Notes under the pieces: model-generated
Databases searched by the model: none
What the model was told of the DNA's origin: nothing
The model's input: the letters and a program-made list of their open reading frames with translations, nothing else
Translations under genes and position numbers: made by a program
Part shown: positions 63,235-64,000 of the stretch, piece after piece
How positions within the stretch are numbered: the stretch's first letter is position 1
Layout: every line of letters starts with the position of its first letter
NCBI GenBank assembly: GCA_002507565.1
Contig: MOXJ01000008.1
Span: 19,132-83,131, forward strand
Direction: 5' to 3'
Length of the DNA stretch: 64,000 bases
Source: Candidatus Reconcilbacillus cellulovorans
GTDB lineage: Bacteria > Bacillota > Bacilli > Paenibacillales > Reconciliibacillaceae

Positions 63235-64000
63235 ATGTCAAAAGCAAGGTTCAGAGGGTTTGTCACGTTTTCCGTATTTGCAGCCATGCTGAAATGATTG
63301 GGAGAAGGGCTTCACCGGACAGATTCTCCTTTTCAATACGGGTACGGCTCCGATGGAAAACTGGTCGCTGGCGTTCGATTTCGACCGCGACCTTTCTTCG
63401 TTTTGGAACGCCGACGTAGTCCGAAAGGAAAACGGCCGGTACATCATCCGCAATCGCGGATACAACGCGGACATTCGGCCGGGAGGATATGTGGAGATCG
63501 GCTTTTCCGGCGCTCCGGGCCGCGTCGAGCGGCCGCCGACGTTCGTACGTCCGGCGACGCGCGAAAGGACGGCGAAGCCTTCCGAATACCGCGTCGACGT
63601 TCGCGTGACGTCGGATTGGGGCGAGGCGTTGAACGGCGAGATGACGGTGACGAATCTTGCGAATCGCCCGCTTGAAGATTGGACGCTGGAATTCGGGTAC
63701 GATCGCGACATCGAGCGGTTTTGGACGGCGGACATCGTCGGGAGAGACGCCGGCCGTTATGTCGTTCGGAATGCCGGTTATAACGCGGTGATCGGCCCCG
63801 GCCAATCCGTCAAGCTCGGATTTCGGGCAAAACCGGGGGGCGAAGTGAGGCCGCCTTCCGATGTGGTTCTGAAAACGTTTTACGTGACGAAAGGCTTTGA
63901 CCGGACGGAAACATTGCGTTTGGAGATCGAAACGCGGGACGAAGGTTTTGTGCTTTCGTGGAGCGATCTGGATGACGCATGGAATTATCATATTTTGAGA
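63235..64000 (+). pseudogene. Secreted CBM2-domain protein, frame disrupted, 3' partial
   Basis: ATG 63235, six bases after GGAGG, encodes only MSKARFRGFVTFSVFAAMLK, a truncated signal peptide, then TGA (63295-63297). From 63293 the next frame is open to the window end and begins NDWEKGFTGQILLFNTGT. It carries two CBM2-like cellulose-binding modules (NWSLAFDFDRDLSSFWNADVV, shown in part; DWTLEFGYDRDIERFWTADIV, in part) and the start of a possible fibronectin-like segment. This frame has no start codon before ATG 63353, inside the first module. A deletion with frameshift (or an assembly error) has removed the signal cleavage site and the first strand. The catalytic part lies beyond the window. 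Confidence 0.7.

Overview
The window is GC-rich DNA from an endospore-forming Firmicute. The gene order is the yqhN-to-xerD part of the Bacillus chromosome in near-textbook form: mntR, patatin, yqhP, yqhQ, yqhR, aroQ, pepQ, efp, yqhV, spoIIIAA-AH, accBC, asp23, nusB, folD, xseAB, ispA, dxs, tlyA, argR, recN, spoIVB, spo0A, bkd, nudF, spoIIM, fur, xerD, deoB, punA. High GC, frequent TTG/GTG starts, a glucuronoxylan-type GH115 gene and an OLE RNA point to a thermophilic or compost-type member of the Paenibacillaceae (for example a Thermobacillus-like genome). This assignment is an inference, not proven from the sequence.

Layout. 1-4000: the end of a DeoR-type regulator, an LtaS-type sulfatase, and a minus-strand spore block (gerP genes, a zinc-ribbon protein, an Hsp20-like coat-type protein and a hypothetical). 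4-9.5 kb: metal homeostasis, with zur, yidD, metG and a znuACB zinc importer behind a perfect Zur-type palindrome. 9.4-10.3 kb: a divergent pair of XRE regulators around an inverted repeat; the leftward one has an in-frame TAG near its likely start. 10.4-20 kb: mntR to efp, with three genes (lysC, a DUF441 protein and phosphosulfolactate synthase comA) set between efp and yqhV. 20-26 kb: the whole spoIIIA channel operon behind a sigma-E-like promoter. 26-41 kb: one long forward gene train from accB to spoIVB, carrying fatty-acid synthesis, envelope stress, folate, isoprenoid and DNA repair genes.

The standout element is at 33.2-34.5 kb. Between ispA and dxs lie about 700 bases of structured, apparently non-coding DNA with an extended -10 promoter, followed by a four-helix membrane protein gene. 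Position, partner gene and structure identify the OLE (ornate, large, extremophilic) RNA and its membrane partner OapA.

41-42 kb holds a complete spo0A control region: a sigma-H promoter matching the consensus at every position, three 0A boxes and a terminator. Next come a DUF695-RraB fusion, the branched-chain 2-oxoacid dehydrogenase genes (lpd, E1 alpha, E1 beta, E2), an M20 peptidase, an AbrB/PIN toxin-antitoxin pair, nudF, endoQ, spoIIM, fur, an SDR, ald, xerD and a nucleoside salvage cluster (deoB, two tandem purine nucleoside phosphorylases, pdp). The second phosphorylase has both classical base-recognition residues replaced. At 61-64 kb, where dacF-spoIIA is expected, there are instead a GH115 gene and a frame-disrupted, CBM2-carrying secreted protein that runs off the window.

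No tRNA, rRNA, CRISPR array, insertion sequence or protein-specified riboswitch was found.
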